Under the pieces are notes generated by a model. That model was not told the DNA's origin, made no database searches, and was given only the letters and a program-made list of their open reading frames with translations. Positions 26,432 to 34,854 of a DNA stretch of 51,222 nucleotides are shown here, piece after piece (position 1 is the stretch's first letter; every line of letters starts with the position of its first letter). The DNA lies in the NCBI GenBank assembly GCA_947623735.1, contig CANQHE010000005.1:1-51222 (forward strand), given 5' to 3'. The position numbers were made by a program, and so were the translations under genes. This DNA is from an uncultured Bacilli bacterium (lineage in GTDB: Bacteria; Bacillota_I; Bacilli_A; RF39; UBA660).

Positions 26432-26447
26432 TTTATTTTCCTCCTAC

Positions 26448-26494
26448 TGACACTATGTCAATATAATAATACATCAAAAATGACATTGTGTCAA
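26448..26494 (-). promoter_or_regulatory. tetR operon promoter with two palindromic operators
   Basis: TGACACTATGTCA (26448-26460) and TGACATTGTGTCA (26481-26493) share the form TGACANNNTGTCA, 33 bases centre to centre. The minus-strand promoter TTGACA (26489-26494), 17 bases, TATTAT (26466-26471) overlaps the upstream operator at -35; the downstream operator lies past -10. A repressor bound at both would block transcription. Confidence 0.8.
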
Positions 26495-26657
26495 TAATTT
26501 AAAAAAATTAGCGTTAATATTTTACTATTTTTAAAAGCTAATTTTTTATTCATTACTATTACTATACATTTGGCCTTTAGTTTCAAGGCTTAATAATCTT
26601 CCTTATTCAAATATATATGATAAACTAAATAAGAATAATATTTCTACTTTTATAATT

Positions 26658-27119
26658 TTATAAAAGCGATTCAACAATATATAATTTATTTTCTTTACTA
26701 TCCCAAAGAATAATAATCTCACTATTATTATTTTGTTTTTTATACCAATATTTACAATTATAATAATGAGGATAATATTCTTGAGAAACATTAATTTTAT
26801 TTAACCAATTATTTATGCTTTCACTATAAGAAGAGTAATATATGGTTTCTTGTTCTTCATTAGACCAATTAAATATTTCTTTTATTTCATCTTCATTTTG
26901 ATATGAAAAAATATGATATCTAATTCCATCACCATGGAAACTAGAATCAGAATGAGCATTGTATATTTCTTTAATTGAATTTTTAGGTAATTTTATATTC
27001 CAATTTGCTTGTAAAACGTTAGTATAATTTGTTAAGTTACTATATATATTTATACCTAATAACGTAAATATAATAATTATGAAAGTTATAATAATAACTA
27101 TTATACATTTTTTATTCAT
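26658..27119 (-). CDS. Anchored hypothetical protein
   Basis: 153 residues. One hydrophobic segment at residues 5-28 is followed by an extracellular part rich in Tyr, Asn and Trp (SSFHGDGIRYHIFSY near 59-73). No family recognised; similar single-pass small proteins are common in Bacillota. Starts 5 bases after the HAD gene's stop, so the two are co-transcribed. The 220 bases between its stop and the tetR start region hold the tetR operators and little else. Confidence 0.65.
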   Translation of the reverse strand: MNKKCIIVIIITFIIIIFTLLGINIYSNLTNYTNVLQANWNIKLPKNSIKEIYNAHSDSSFHGDGIRYHIFSYQNEDEIKEIFNWSNEEQETIYYSSYSESINNWLNKINVSQEYYPHYYNCKYWYKKQNNNSEIIILWDSKENKLYIVESLL

Positions 27120-27123
27120 AGCA

Positions 27124-27747
27124 TTATCCTTTATTATTATCTATTATCATTTGAAGTAAATCTCTGATACTATGATTTTTATCTATTATATAACTATCTA
27201 TGCCAGCATTTAGAGCGCCAATTTTATCACTTTTAATACTATCACCTATCATAATACAATCAGCTTTATTTGTTGTTCCGATAGCTAATTCAAAAGATTT
27301 TAAATCAGGTTTCATGGCATCATCACCCGCGATAACATAATCTATATAATTATATATACCCGCTCGTTTTAATCTTGGAATTTGAGTTTTACTAAACCAA
27401 CTTGTAAGAACTACTATCTCTTTATTATGTCCTTTTAAATATTCAAATAAATCTATAACTCCTTCAGCAACTTCATCGATTATATTTTTACTATTATAAA
27501 GCATCCAGCCATTTATAACCTCTTCACTTACATTAAAGCCATAATCTTTAAAAAAATTACTTAATGTTTTTGAATTATATTTGGGAAATTCTAATTCATA
27601 TTTATTTAAGATAGATTGTTTTTGTTTAAAGAACTCTTGTTGTTCATCTAAAGATATATGTTTTTTAAAATAATCATCTTCTTTGGACCAGTCTGGAATT
27701 AGTAATGTATAATCTAAATCAAATATATATTTTTTGTAATCTTTCAT
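27124..27747 (-). CDS. HAD-family phosphatase
   Basis: About 207 residues. HAD motifs: FDLDYTLL (nucleophile Asp, near residue 9), TSWFSKTQ (motif II Thr), Lys in MKPDLKSF (motif III) and IGDSIKSDKIGA (motif IV). Cap helices lie between. Substrate not predictable; sugar or nucleotide phosphates are typical. Several ATGs precede; I used 27747, while 27762 is also in frame. Confidence 0.85.
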   Translation of the reverse strand: MKDYKKYIFDLDYTLLIPDWSKEDDYFKKHISLDEQQEFFKQKQSILNKYELEFPKYNSKTLSNFFKDYGFNVSEEVINGWMLYNSKNIIDEVAEGVIDLFEYLKGHNKEIVVLTSWFSKTQIPRLKRAGIYNYIDYVIAGDDAMKPDLKSFELAIGTTNKADCIMIGDSIKSDKIGALNAGIDSYIIDKNHSIRDLLQMIIDNNKG

Positions 27748-27886
27748 AATAACCATCATCATTCCTATTTAAATATTATATACGAAATTTATTGTTAATA
27801 CAATATTTTAAAACATTCATATTGATATAAAAATTACTTGTAATTTAAAAAAAGCACACAATTAAGGTGCAATAAAATTTATAGTA

Positions 27887-28504
27887 TTAAAATAAACTAA
27901 GTTTTTTTGTAATCTCTGGTTCTTTACTTATGGAATTATCTAATAAAAAATTAGTTTTTTCATATTCTAATTGATGGGAAGCAGCTTCCCTTAAGCATTC
28001 ATGACAATTATAGTCAAAATACTTACATCTTTTCTTTGGAAGATTAGCTTTACTGCCTTCTACACATAAATCTAAAGTTTCCCATAATTGTACTGCCTCT
28101 AATGGAGATAATTTACCTTTTGAATGAATTTTATTTATTTGTTCCTGGGTAATAGAATTATAAAAGCTTTGGACTTTCTTTCTAACAATAATATACTCGC
28201 ATAAACCTTTTAAAGCAACTATTTGTCCTTTGCTACCTCTTGTATAAATAGCTAAATTTATTATATGATCAGCTACTTCATTTAAATACATCAAAAAGAA
28301 ATTTCTGTATTCTTCATAATTTTTAAATATATATATTTCATTTGGTCGGCTATATTTAACATCCATTGTTTTTTTATTTTTTACTTTAATAACTGGTATG
28401 TGTTCAGTTTTAACTGTCTTTGTTAAATATAAAAATAACCAAGTTTTAAAATCTAATCTTACATTATTACTACAAGGATTAAACGTATTTTCTTCATTAT
28501 TCAT
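27887..28504 (-). CDS. Hypothetical protein with Cys-rich C-terminal third
   Basis: 205 residues, no family recognised. Mostly helical; near residues 158-172 it has CKYFDYNCHECLRE, a possible metal-binding cluster. No signal peptide or membrane span. Isolated from its neighbours by about 125 and 325 bases. Confidence 0.6.
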   Translation of the reverse strand: MNNEENTFNPCSNNVRLDFKTWLFLYLTKTVKTEHIPVIKVKNKKTMDVKYSRPNEIYIFKNYEEYRNFFLMYLNEVADHIINLAIYTRGSKGQIVALKGLCEYIIVRKKVQSFYNSITQEQINKIHSKGKLSPLEAVQLWETLDLCVEGSKANLPKKRCKYFDYNCHECLREAASHQLEYEKTNFLLDNSISKEPEITKKLSLF

Positions 28505-28829
28505 TATTTACCTCATTTCTTATACTTTAATTATATATATTATTTACAAATTTGCAAGTGCTTTTTTAATTGCAAAATATATCAATTTAAACTATAAAAA
28601 TATAACATAAATTTGAATATTTTAAAACTCGAACTATAAGAAATCCTAGTTTGGTTTTATCTGGTAACTTTTACAGAAATTGATACAGCAATACAATGAT
28701 TTATTTAAATTTAATTTAATACTTTAAACTACAAATGGGGCGCATAATACACCAGAATTATATAAATAAGCAATTCATTTAAATATATAAACAATTTCTA
28801 GGCTAGCCTTTTCATACTTGTAATTTGTT
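28505..28829. other. Gene-free stretch
   Basis: A 325-base AT-rich gap between a hypothetical gene and the SplB-type gene. I see no tRNA, clear terminator or conserved ORF; only weak AT-rich promoter-like words. Confidence 0.4.
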
Positions 28830-29726
28830 CTACTTTTTCTTTTTTGATGATTGCCTAATTTTTTCGTGATAAAAATAGTTAATAATGATAGGTTTCCCTG
28901 TGGGATTTTTTAAAAATGGTTCTTCATCTATTACATACATAAAACCATTTTTATTAGCATATTTTTCTACTTGTTTATCTAATTCTTCCCAATATGTCAT
29001 ATCTTTTTTAGTATATATTTTATTATATAATTCTCTTAATTCAAGATGTTTTTTATTTATATAATTTATAATTGTTGGTTTAAATGTTCCCCTTAAATTA
29101 AGATTTTCAAGCCATATATAATCACAAAAATCTTTTATTTCTTCCATTATTTCAAAGACATTTGTTATTTCAGGGAATATTGGAGAGATAAAACAAGCTG
29201 TTCTTATTCCTGCCTCATGTACTTTTTTAATTGCTTCTATTCTTAACTTAACACTCGGTGCATCATCCATATCATTTTTAAAATCTTCATCTAATGTATT
29301 GATAGACAACGCAACTAAAGGATTAGGATAAGTCTTTATTAAATCGATATCTCTTGTTACTAAATTTGATTTTGTAGTAATAATTAAGTTGATTCCACTA
29401 CCTTGCATTTCTTCTAAAAAGGCTCTTGTTCTTTTATATTTCCCTTCAAAATAATTATATCCATCAGTTACGGATCCTACTATCATTGTTTGTCCTTTGT
29501 ACTTTTCAGGATTTTTAATTTTATCCCACATTTTAACATCTAAAAATGCACCCCAATCTTCTTTATGATTAGTAAATCTTTTCATAAATGTGGCATAACA
29601 ATACTTACAACCAAAAGGGCAACCAACATAAGGATTTATCGAATAACCTGCGATTGGTAAATTTGATTTTGTTAAAACTGTATCAACTTTCTTTTCTTTT
29701 ATAATTACATTTTTTAAAGCTAGCAT
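28830..29726 (-). CDS. Radical SAM protein, SplB-type (COG1533)
   Basis: 298 residues. The [4Fe-4S] cysteines are in CPFGCKYCY (CxxxCxxC, near residues 35-43), followed by the barrel with GSVTDGYNYFEG and FISPIFPEIT. Similar to the spore photoproduct lyase group but lacks the N-terminal extension of true SplB, so a different substrate is possible. Overlaps the upstream radical-SAM-like gene by 7 bases, with GGAGGT before the start. Confidence 0.85.
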   Translation of the reverse strand: MLALKNVIIKEKKVDTVLTKSNLPIAGYSINPYVGCPFGCKYCYATFMKRFTNHKEDWGAFLDVKMWDKIKNPEKYKGQTMIVGSVTDGYNYFEGKYKRTRAFLEEMQGSGINLIITTKSNLVTRDIDLIKTYPNPLVALSINTLDEDFKNDMDDAPSVKLRIEAIKKVHEAGIRTACFISPIFPEITNVFEIMEEIKDFCDYIWLENLNLRGTFKPTIINYINKKHLELRELYNKIYTKKDMTYWEELDKQVEKYANKNGFMYVIDEEPFLKNPTGKPIIINYFYHEKIRQSSKKKK

Positions 29727-30385
29727 TTCATACCTCCAAATTCTTTAGGAAGCTCTTGAATCATTTCTTCTTCCGTTAATATTCCTAGTAAATCTTCTTT
29801 CATAAATACGGGAATATTTTTATTCTTCGCTTGATTATAGATATTTTCTACCCATTCTGTTTTAGTAATTCTTTTATTTTTTCTATTACCTGTTTCTGTT
29901 CCTATTACTATCCAAGATATACCAGTTAAATCAAGAACGCCCACATCATCAAACATTGGTTCAAAGGTAAGATGATAATGTTTGGCTTTAATATTATTTT
30001 TAAGTTCATTTATGCGATATTTTTCTTTAGATGAAGTAATCGTTACTCCAAACCAACCATTATCAGGTGTAGAATCTATTTTAATTTTTTCCGGTCTTTT
30101 TGTTAAAAAAATATATTGTGTTTCTTTATTTTCTTCCATTTTAGCAAACACTTTATTTAACCACTCTTTTCTCCAACCTGATAAATCACTTTGTCCTGTT
30201 AATAGATAGGCTTTATATTTTTTATTATCTAACATTTTTAACTTATTTTCAAAAAATTCAGGTGAATTAAAATCATCTATTGTATGAAACCTGTTATTAT
30301 TCATTCTAGCATAACAATAAGGGCAACCTATATTACAACCGATAACAATATTTATATTTTTAATACTATCTTTAATACACTGCAT
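29720..30385 (-). CDS. DUF5131/phage Gp37-Gp68-type radical-SAM-like protein
   Basis: 221 residues. CNIGCPYCYAR near residue 18 gives the CxxxCxxC cluster motif; WFGVTITSSKEKYRI, HLTFEPMF and IGTETGNR are landmarks of the DUF5131 (Gp37/Gp68) family. Enzymatic role unknown. Translationally coupled to the SplB-type gene that follows, so the two probably act together. Confidence 0.8.
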   Translation of the reverse strand: MQCIKDSIKNINIVIGCNIGCPYCYARMNNNRFHTIDDFNSPEFFENKLKMLDNKKYKAYLLTGQSDLSGWRKEWLNKVFAKMEENKETQYIFLTKRPEKIKIDSTPDNGWFGVTITSSKEKYRINELKNNIKAKHYHLTFEPMFDDVGVLDLTGISWIVIGTETGNRKNKRITKTEWVENIYNQAKNKNIPVFMKEDLLGILTEEEMIQELPKEFGGMKC

Positions 30386-30394
30386 GATTTCGCC

Positions 30395-30724
30395 TCAATA
30401 ATTAATTTGCTCTTTATAAAATTCACCAAACAAAGCCATTTGATTTAATGTTTTACCAAGTTCAAATCCAAGTTCAGTCATGCCATATTCGACTTTTGGT
30501 GGATTAGTTTTATAATCTTTACGATAAATAATGCCATCTTGTTCAAGTTGTCTTAAATTATCGGTTAAAACCTTTTGAGATATCCCATCTAATGACTTTT
30601 GTAATTCGTTAAATCTCCATACTCTTTCTAATAAATTTCTAATTATTAATATTTTCCATTTATCACCAATTAAACTGACAGTTGTTGCGACAGGACATTC
30701 AGGCAATTCTCTTTTTTTCTTCAT
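30395..30724 (-). CDS. HxlR-family transcriptional regulator
   Basis: 109 residues, one winged-helix domain: CPVATTVSLIGDKWKILII at the N-terminus and a wing near RKDYKTNPPKVEYGMTELG. ATG 30724 has GAGAGGTG upstream. The Cys near residue 10 may sense oxidants or electrophiles as in some relatives. Divergent from a cupin gene, with a shared palindrome between them. Confidence 0.9.
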   Translation of the reverse strand: MKKKRELPECPVATTVSLIGDKWKILIIRNLLERVWRFNELQKSLDGISQKVLTDNLRQLEQDGIIYRKDYKTNPPKVEYGMTELGFELGKTLNQMALFGEFYKEQINY

Positions 30725-30779
30725 TTTGCACCTCTCATAAATTATATTAATTATAACATACATTAAAAAAATATGAAAA

Positions 30780-30802
30780 TAGTTACTTTAAAGTGCGTAC
30801 TA
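30780..30802. promoter_or_regulatory. Candidate HxlR operator
   Basis: TAGTTAC and GTACTA form an imperfect inverted repeat between the divergent hxlR and cupin genes. An extended -10 (TGGTATAAT, 30811-30819) for the cupin lies just to its right, and TATGTTATAAT for the regulator is on the other strand to its left. Confidence 0.55.
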
Positions 30803-30851
30803 TTTTTTTATGGTATAATATGATTAAATATAAATAAAGGAGGATAGAAAA

Positions 30852-31205
30852 ATGGCAAATTATAAAAAGATTAGTTTGGAAAATGCACCAAGAGTTGAAT
30901 TACATGAAAAATTAGGGCTAACAGGGGCGGAAATTAGTTATAATATTTTACCAGCTGGACAAGAAGTACCTTTTGTTCATTCTCATAAACAAAATGAAGA
31001 AATCTATTTCATTGTTAACGGTTCAGGTAAAGTTATCATTGATGGTGAAGAAGTTAATTTAATTTCTGGTGATTTTATTAAAATTTCGCCAAAAGCAGAA
31101 AGGCAATTTTTTGCTTCTGATACTTCAGATATTACTTATATTTGCATACAAGTAAAAGAAAATTCACTTGAGGGATTTACACAAGATGATGCAATTATAA
31201 AATAA
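30852..31205 (+). CDS. Small cupin protein
   Basis: 117 residues, one cupin barrel. Metal ligands appear in VPFVHSHKQNEE (two His and a Glu, near residues 40-51); the second motif, near AERQFFASD, lacks the usual His. AGGAGG precedes the ATG. Divergent HxlR gene implies control by it. Substrate unknown. Confidence 0.88.
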   Translation: MANYKKISLENAPRVELHEKLGLTGAEISYNILPAGQEVPFVHSHKQNEEIYFIVNGSGKVIIDGEEVNLISGDFIKISPKAERQFFASDTSDITYICIQVKENSLEGFTQDDAIIK

Positions 31206-31233
31206 AGCTTCTAAATTTCACTTTAGAAGTTTT
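31204..31233 (+). terminator. Cupin terminator
   Basis: CTTCTAAA pairs with TTTAGAAG just after the cupin stop codon, with T residues following. Confidence 0.7.
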
Positions 31234-31343
31234 ATAATTTTGAGATATCTACTTAAATATATATGAAAGATTTTGGCTTAAAATCCTAAATTTTTTCATA
31301 AATCTAATAGTTTTGGACTGTATATGGACATAAACTTGCAAAT

Positions 31344-31373
31344 AAAAAAGCCTTTATTTATAAGGGCTTTTTT
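31344..31373. terminator. Terminator downstream of the tRNA array
   Basis: AAAAAAGCC pairs with GGGCTTTTTT, with A and T runs on both sides. It ends the minus-strand tRNA array and may back up the cupin terminator. Confidence 0.75.
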
Positions 31374-31387
31374 GATATCTTAAATGG

Positions 31388-31460
<73 letters not shown>

Positions 31461-31467
31461 AAACTGG

Positions 31468-31541
31468 CGGTTCGTACGGGATTCGAACCCGTGGTCTTCT
31501 GCGTGACAGGCAGACGTCATAGGCCTCTAGACTAACGAACC
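31468..31541 (-). tRNA. tRNA-Asp(GTC)
   Basis: Acceptor GGTTCGT/ACGAACC, anticodon stem TCTGC/GCAGA with loop CTGTCAC. Encoded CCA at 31465-31467. Confidence 0.95.
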
Positions 31542-31547
31542 ATTTGG

Positions 31548-31621
<74 letters not shown>

Positions 31622-31649
31622 ATGTACATAATCGTCAACAATTAAATGG

Positions 31650-31739
31650 CGGAGGAAAAGGGATTCGAACCCCTGCGCCGATTGCTCGACCTCCCGGTTT
31701 TCAAGACCGGTCCCTTCAACCAGACTTGGGTATTCCTCC
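31650..31739 (-). tRNA. tRNA-Ser(TGA)
   Basis: Acceptor GGAGGAA/TTCCTCC, anticodon loop CTTGAAA with TGA, and a long variable arm. Encoded CCA at 31647-31649. Confidence 0.95.
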
Positions 31740-32003
31740 AAGACACTCTTTTTTGTCAACAATCAAATTATAACATAATACTTTTTAAGATGTCAACCAG
31801 TTTTATTCTTAAAAATAATTAAAAAACAATTTTTTTGGCTCCAATAATATTATATCCTTTACTTTTCTAATAAATACTAATAAATTTCAAATTTTAGTTA
31901 AAAAAGTCTTGCAAATATTTAAAAAACATATTATACTTAAGTAGTCTTATTAATTAAGACAAGTGCCTGCCCAAGTGGCGGAATAGGTAGACGCACAGGA
32001 CTT

Positions 32004-32691
32004 ATGGCCTCTTACTAATATTAGGAAGGCCTTGAGCACTAACGTAGAAATATGTTCTGTGAATTTGCTCAAATTCGGGGAAACCTTACAGATAACGCTG
32101 TTGGCAATCCCGAGCCAAGATTTATGGAGGGGATTTTGAAATTAAAATATTTAAAAGAGGATTTAATTGATGTTGTAAAAGATTCTCGCAGTAAAAGAGA
32201 ATGTTTACTAAAACTTGGTTTAAAACCTTATGGTGGTAACTATAGAGTTTTAGATAAATATATTAATTTTTACAATATTGATACATCTCATTTTTTGGGT
32301 CAAGGTTGGAATGTTTGCAATTCTCCAGCAGATATAAAACCTATAGAAAAATATTTTAATAACGAAATACCAATTTCTAGTTATAAGTTAAAAAAGAGGA
32401 TTTTAAAAGAAAATATAAAATCCTATAGATGTGAAATTTGTAATTTAGAAGTATGGAATGGTAAAATGATACCTTTAGAATTACATCACATTAATGGCAA
32501 TAATAGAGATAATAGTTTAGATAATCTTAAATTATTATGCCCAAATTGTCATGCTTTAACCGATAATTATAGAAATCGTAAATAAGGTGTAGAGACTTAA
32601 TGGGCAATACCTAAGTTACTTTAGAGTAATATGGTAAAGAGAAAGTCCGGACTACAAACACGTAAGTGGTAGTGAAAACTATAGTAGCAAG
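32004..32691 (+). ncRNA. Group I intron in tRNA-Leu(UAA)
   Basis: 688 bases. The 5' exon end CTT can pair with GAG of an internal guide (within GGCCTTGAG), with a U-G pair at the splice site. The conserved core elements are recognisable: P/Q-like AATTCGGGGAAACC and GGCAATCCCGAGCCAAG, and R/S-like GTAGAGACT and AAGTCC. The last intron base is G, as group I introns require. An HNH ORF is inserted in the loop after the Q element. Confidence 0.88.
32136..32585 (+). CDS. Intron-encoded HNH homing endonuclease
   Basis: About 149 residues. The C-terminal HNH finger reads CEICN, ELHHINGNNRDNSLDNL, CPNCH, with the two CxxC pairs and catalytic His. The N-terminal half holds a DNA-binding-like helical part. 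I chose TTG 32136, preceded by GGAGGGG; an ATG at 32124 would place the ribosome site inside the gene. It probably cuts intronless tRNA-Leu alleles to spread the intron. Confidence 0.85.
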   Translation: MKLKYLKEDLIDVVKDSRSKRECLLKLGLKPYGGNYRVLDKYINFYNIDTSHFLGQGWNVCNSPADIKPIEKYFNNEIPISSYKLKKRILKENIKSYRCEICNLEVWNGKMIPLELHHINGNNRDNSLDNLKLLCPNCHALTDNYRNRK

Positions 32692-32764
32692 AAAATCCTG
32701 CGGGTGTTAAAGCTCGTGCCGGTTCAAGTCCGGCCTTGGGCACCATTTTTGGTTAAAACATTAA

Positions 32765-33007
32765 TTAATGTTTTAATAAACTAAGCTTTAATTTAAAATC
32801 TTGACACAGACTTTTAAAAGAAAAGCTATGAGAATTTAGAGTTTTAAAAACTCTTTTTTCTTGTGATAAATCTTGTTGAATATAAATTCGTGCAGTAGTC
32901 TCTATATTACTATGCCCTAATAATTTAGATACTACATTAATTGGAATACCACTACTGATAAGATTAGTCGCATAACTATGCCTGAATTGATGTAATTTGA
33001 TGTAGGC
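32765..33007 (-). pseudogene. Tyrosine recombinase, C-terminal remnant
   Basis: 81 codons are open without a start. They encode the C-terminal catalytic part of a phage-type integrase: HQFRH (HxxR), LLGHSN and the nucleophile tyrosine in ARIYIQ. The N-terminal two thirds are gone. The stop is 20 bases past the 3' end of tRNA-Leu, where such integrases insert their element. Confidence 0.85.
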
Positions 33008-33180
33008 ATAAAGTTAATAAAAATAAGTAAATTGTTAAAAAACATTTATAATGATATTAAGATAAATCCAAAAGTATCACAAAAGGATTATCAAATAAAT
33101 ATAATGTTTGTGAAAAAGTAATAAGAAGATATTGTAAAATATTAAAAGATAAAGGCTATATAGAGTTATTATTGAAGTAA
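33005..33180 (+). pseudogene. Winged-helix protein remnant with frameshift
   Basis: Codons in one frame end in INPKVSQK; after a likely one-base loss in an A run near 33080 the next frame continues GLSNKYNV, VIRRYCKILKDKGYIE and stops at 33178. Together they read as a C-terminal wHTH like that of AlbA/Schlafen-type ATP-binding proteins. No start is left. It abuts the integrase remnant on the other strand. Confidence 0.55.
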
Positions 33181-33278
33181 AAATAGCAGATTGAATATTT
33201 TAAAATAATATAGTATAATTAAGTAGGAACACAAATTCTAATAAATAATGTATATTAATTTTAAGGAGGTATATGATT

Positions 33279-33749
33279 ATGAAAAAAATATTAAGTATAT
33301 TATTAATGGGCATTTTGGTCGTAGGTTTAACAGGATGTGGTAATTCAAAAGAAACAAAAAGCGAAGATTCTTATTCTAATGATGAAACAACTCAAGAAAC
33401 CTCTTCTACTAATCATCTTGAAAGTCAATTTATAGGAGAGTGGACAGGTAAAAGCAACACCAATGGTGAAGTTGTGTGGAAATTTGAAAAAGGTGGCGAA
33501 GCTACTTATTCAGAATATTTAGATACTTTATCAGAACCTAAATGGTCAAATGTGTCAGCAAATTATGAAGTAATTGATGAAGATACAATTCATATTCAAG
33601 TTCATAATGCCTTTGATTATGTTAATGAATTCAATTATGAAATAAAAGATAACAAGTTAAAAATGACTTATGTTAAAGCTCTTGATGTACCAGCCGAACA
33701 ACAAAAATGGGTAGGTTTTAAATCATTTGAGTTATCCAAAAAGGACTAG
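33279..33749 (+). CDS. Lipoprotein of unknown function
   Basis: About 156 residues. Signal peptide with lipobox LTGC (cysteine near residue 20), then a Ser/Thr/Glu-rich linker to about 50 and a small beta-rich domain (GEWTGKSNTNGEVVWKFEK) resembling DUF-type lipocalin-like lipoproteins of gut Bacillota. AAGGAGG precedes; ATG 33279 has better spacing than 33273. Confidence 0.85.
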   Translation: MKKILSILLMGILVVGLTGCGNSKETKSEDSYSNDETTQETSSTNHLESQFIGEWTGKSNTNGEVVWKFEKGGEATYSEYLDTLSEPKWSNVSANYEVIDEDTIHIQVHNAFDYVNEFNYEIKDNKLKMTYVKALDVPAEQQKWVGFKSFELSKKD

Positions 33750-33768
33750 AAAAGTAGTTTGCACTATT

Positions 33769-33797
33769 AAGATTATCAGAAATTGGTAATCTTTTTT
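33769..33797 (+). terminator. Lipoprotein gene terminator
   Basis: AAGATTATCA pairs with TGGTAATCTT (one wobble), followed by T6. Confidence 0.8.
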
Positions 33798-33975
33798 ATA
33801 AAAATTTTACCTCTTATTTACCTCTTAAAAAATTAAATTTTTAAATATTTTATTATAAAATTTTAAATTTATATAATTAAAAAAGCCTATAAAAAGGACA
33901 AAAAAATATATGTTAAATTATTTTAAACCATAAGTATAATCTCGGTCTTTAATATCATTACCATCATTAATAATT

Positions 33976-34161
33976 TTATTCTTCAGTTAATAGTTCTTTA
34001 CATTTATGACATATTTTAGCTTTCTTACTAACTCTAGCACCACATTTAGCACAAAAATATTCTGGTCTATTATAAGCAATGATTTCTTCTATTAATCTTA
34101 TTACAGTTAAAATACCATAAAGACAAGCTAATATATACGCAACTCCAGTAATAGTTTCCAT
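33976..34161 (-). CDS. Small membrane protein with zinc ribbon
   Basis: 61 residues: one membrane helix (about residues 5-27) and a C-terminal zinc ribbon CAKCG...CHKC (near 38-55). ATG 34161 chosen with AGGA upstream; longer starts run into the preceding broken gene. It directly follows a frameshifted zinc-ribbon relative. Confidence 0.7.
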   Translation of the reverse strand: METITGVAYILACLYGILTVIRLIEEIIAYNRPEYFCAKCGARVSKKAKICHKCKELLTEE

Positions 34162-34162
34162 T

Positions 34163-34446
34163 TTATTCTTCCTGTCCTTTAATATAAGATCTTTTAGCTG
34201 TGTAAGTGATAACACCTAAAATAATGGTCACAACTAATACATAATTAGCATAATAATATTCATAATAACCATATTCTGATGCTTCAGATGGTTTAATATT
34301 ATCTCTTTTTAAAGTTTTATATGTTTCGATATATTTTGCTTTATCAGAATTTAAATCTCCCTCAAAAGCAATAAATAAACATAAAAATCTTTAGAGCAAA
34401 ACATAGCGTTTTCCCCTAGTTTATTGCCACATTTTTCACAATACAT
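34163..34446 (-). pseudogene. Broken zinc-ribbon membrane protein
   Basis: The first frame from ATG 34446 starts YCEKCGNKLGENAMFCSKD and then stops early. A second frame from about 34385 continues for about 70 residues with a membrane segment (VLVVTIILGVITYTAKR) and ends at 34163. The second CxxC half is missing, consistent with a small deletion at the junction. Its end is 1 base before the next gene's start. Confidence 0.65.
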
Positions 34447-34577
34447 AGACTATTAATTAAGTTCTAAATATTCTTTTATGGTCGTTAAAGAAGTTCTTAA
34501 AATAATCAAGTAAGGCTATTTTATTTAAGTGAAAAATATGATATAATATTTGACAATTTTAAAGCGAGGTGAGGCAA

Positions 34578-34793
34578 ATGGAAAAAGAAGTATTAAAAAA
34601 ATACTTATTAGCAACGGGACGTTCTTTAGAAGATACAGAGAGAATACTTAATAGTTCTAAAGTAGAAAGTTTTGAAGAATTAGTTGAAACTTTTATAAGA
34701 ACGATGAAAAGAATTAATCAAGATCCGAATTTTGATGCTTTAAAATATATTGAACAACGACATAATAATAATTCTAAAGGAATGATTAGATAG
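34578..34793 (+). CDS. Small hypothetical protein
   Basis: 71 residues, helical and charged, no family recognised. GAGGTGAGG precedes ATG 34578; a GTG at 34569 is in frame. Preceded by a TATAAT near 34540. Followed by the methyltransferase gene, 60 bases away. Confidence 0.6.
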   Translation: MEKEVLKKYLLATGRSLEDTERILNSSKVESFEELVETFIRTMKRINQDPNFDALKYIEQRHNNNSKGMIR

Positions 34794-34854
34794 TTAAGTT
34801 TTTCTTTTGTTATTTTAGCTTGTATGATATAATTTTAGTAGAAATGGAGATTCT

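Larger units (their letters stand above)
31969..32745 (+). tRNA. tRNA-Leu(UAA), split by a group I intron
   Basis: 5' exon 31969-32003 and 3' exon 32692-32745 (CCA included) make an 86-base class II tRNA plus CCA. Acceptor GCCCAAG pairs with CTTGGGC; anticodon stem CAGGA/TCCTG and joined loop CTTAAAA give anticodon UAA. The intron interrupts between U34 and A35, the same site as the well-known cyanobacterial and chloroplast tRNA-Leu introns. Confidence 0.9.

Noticed and set aside
26603-26791. 62-residue hydrophobic ORF next to the anchored protein gene
   Set aside because: It overlaps the end of the larger, better supported frame and has only a low-complexity Ile/Leu sequence.
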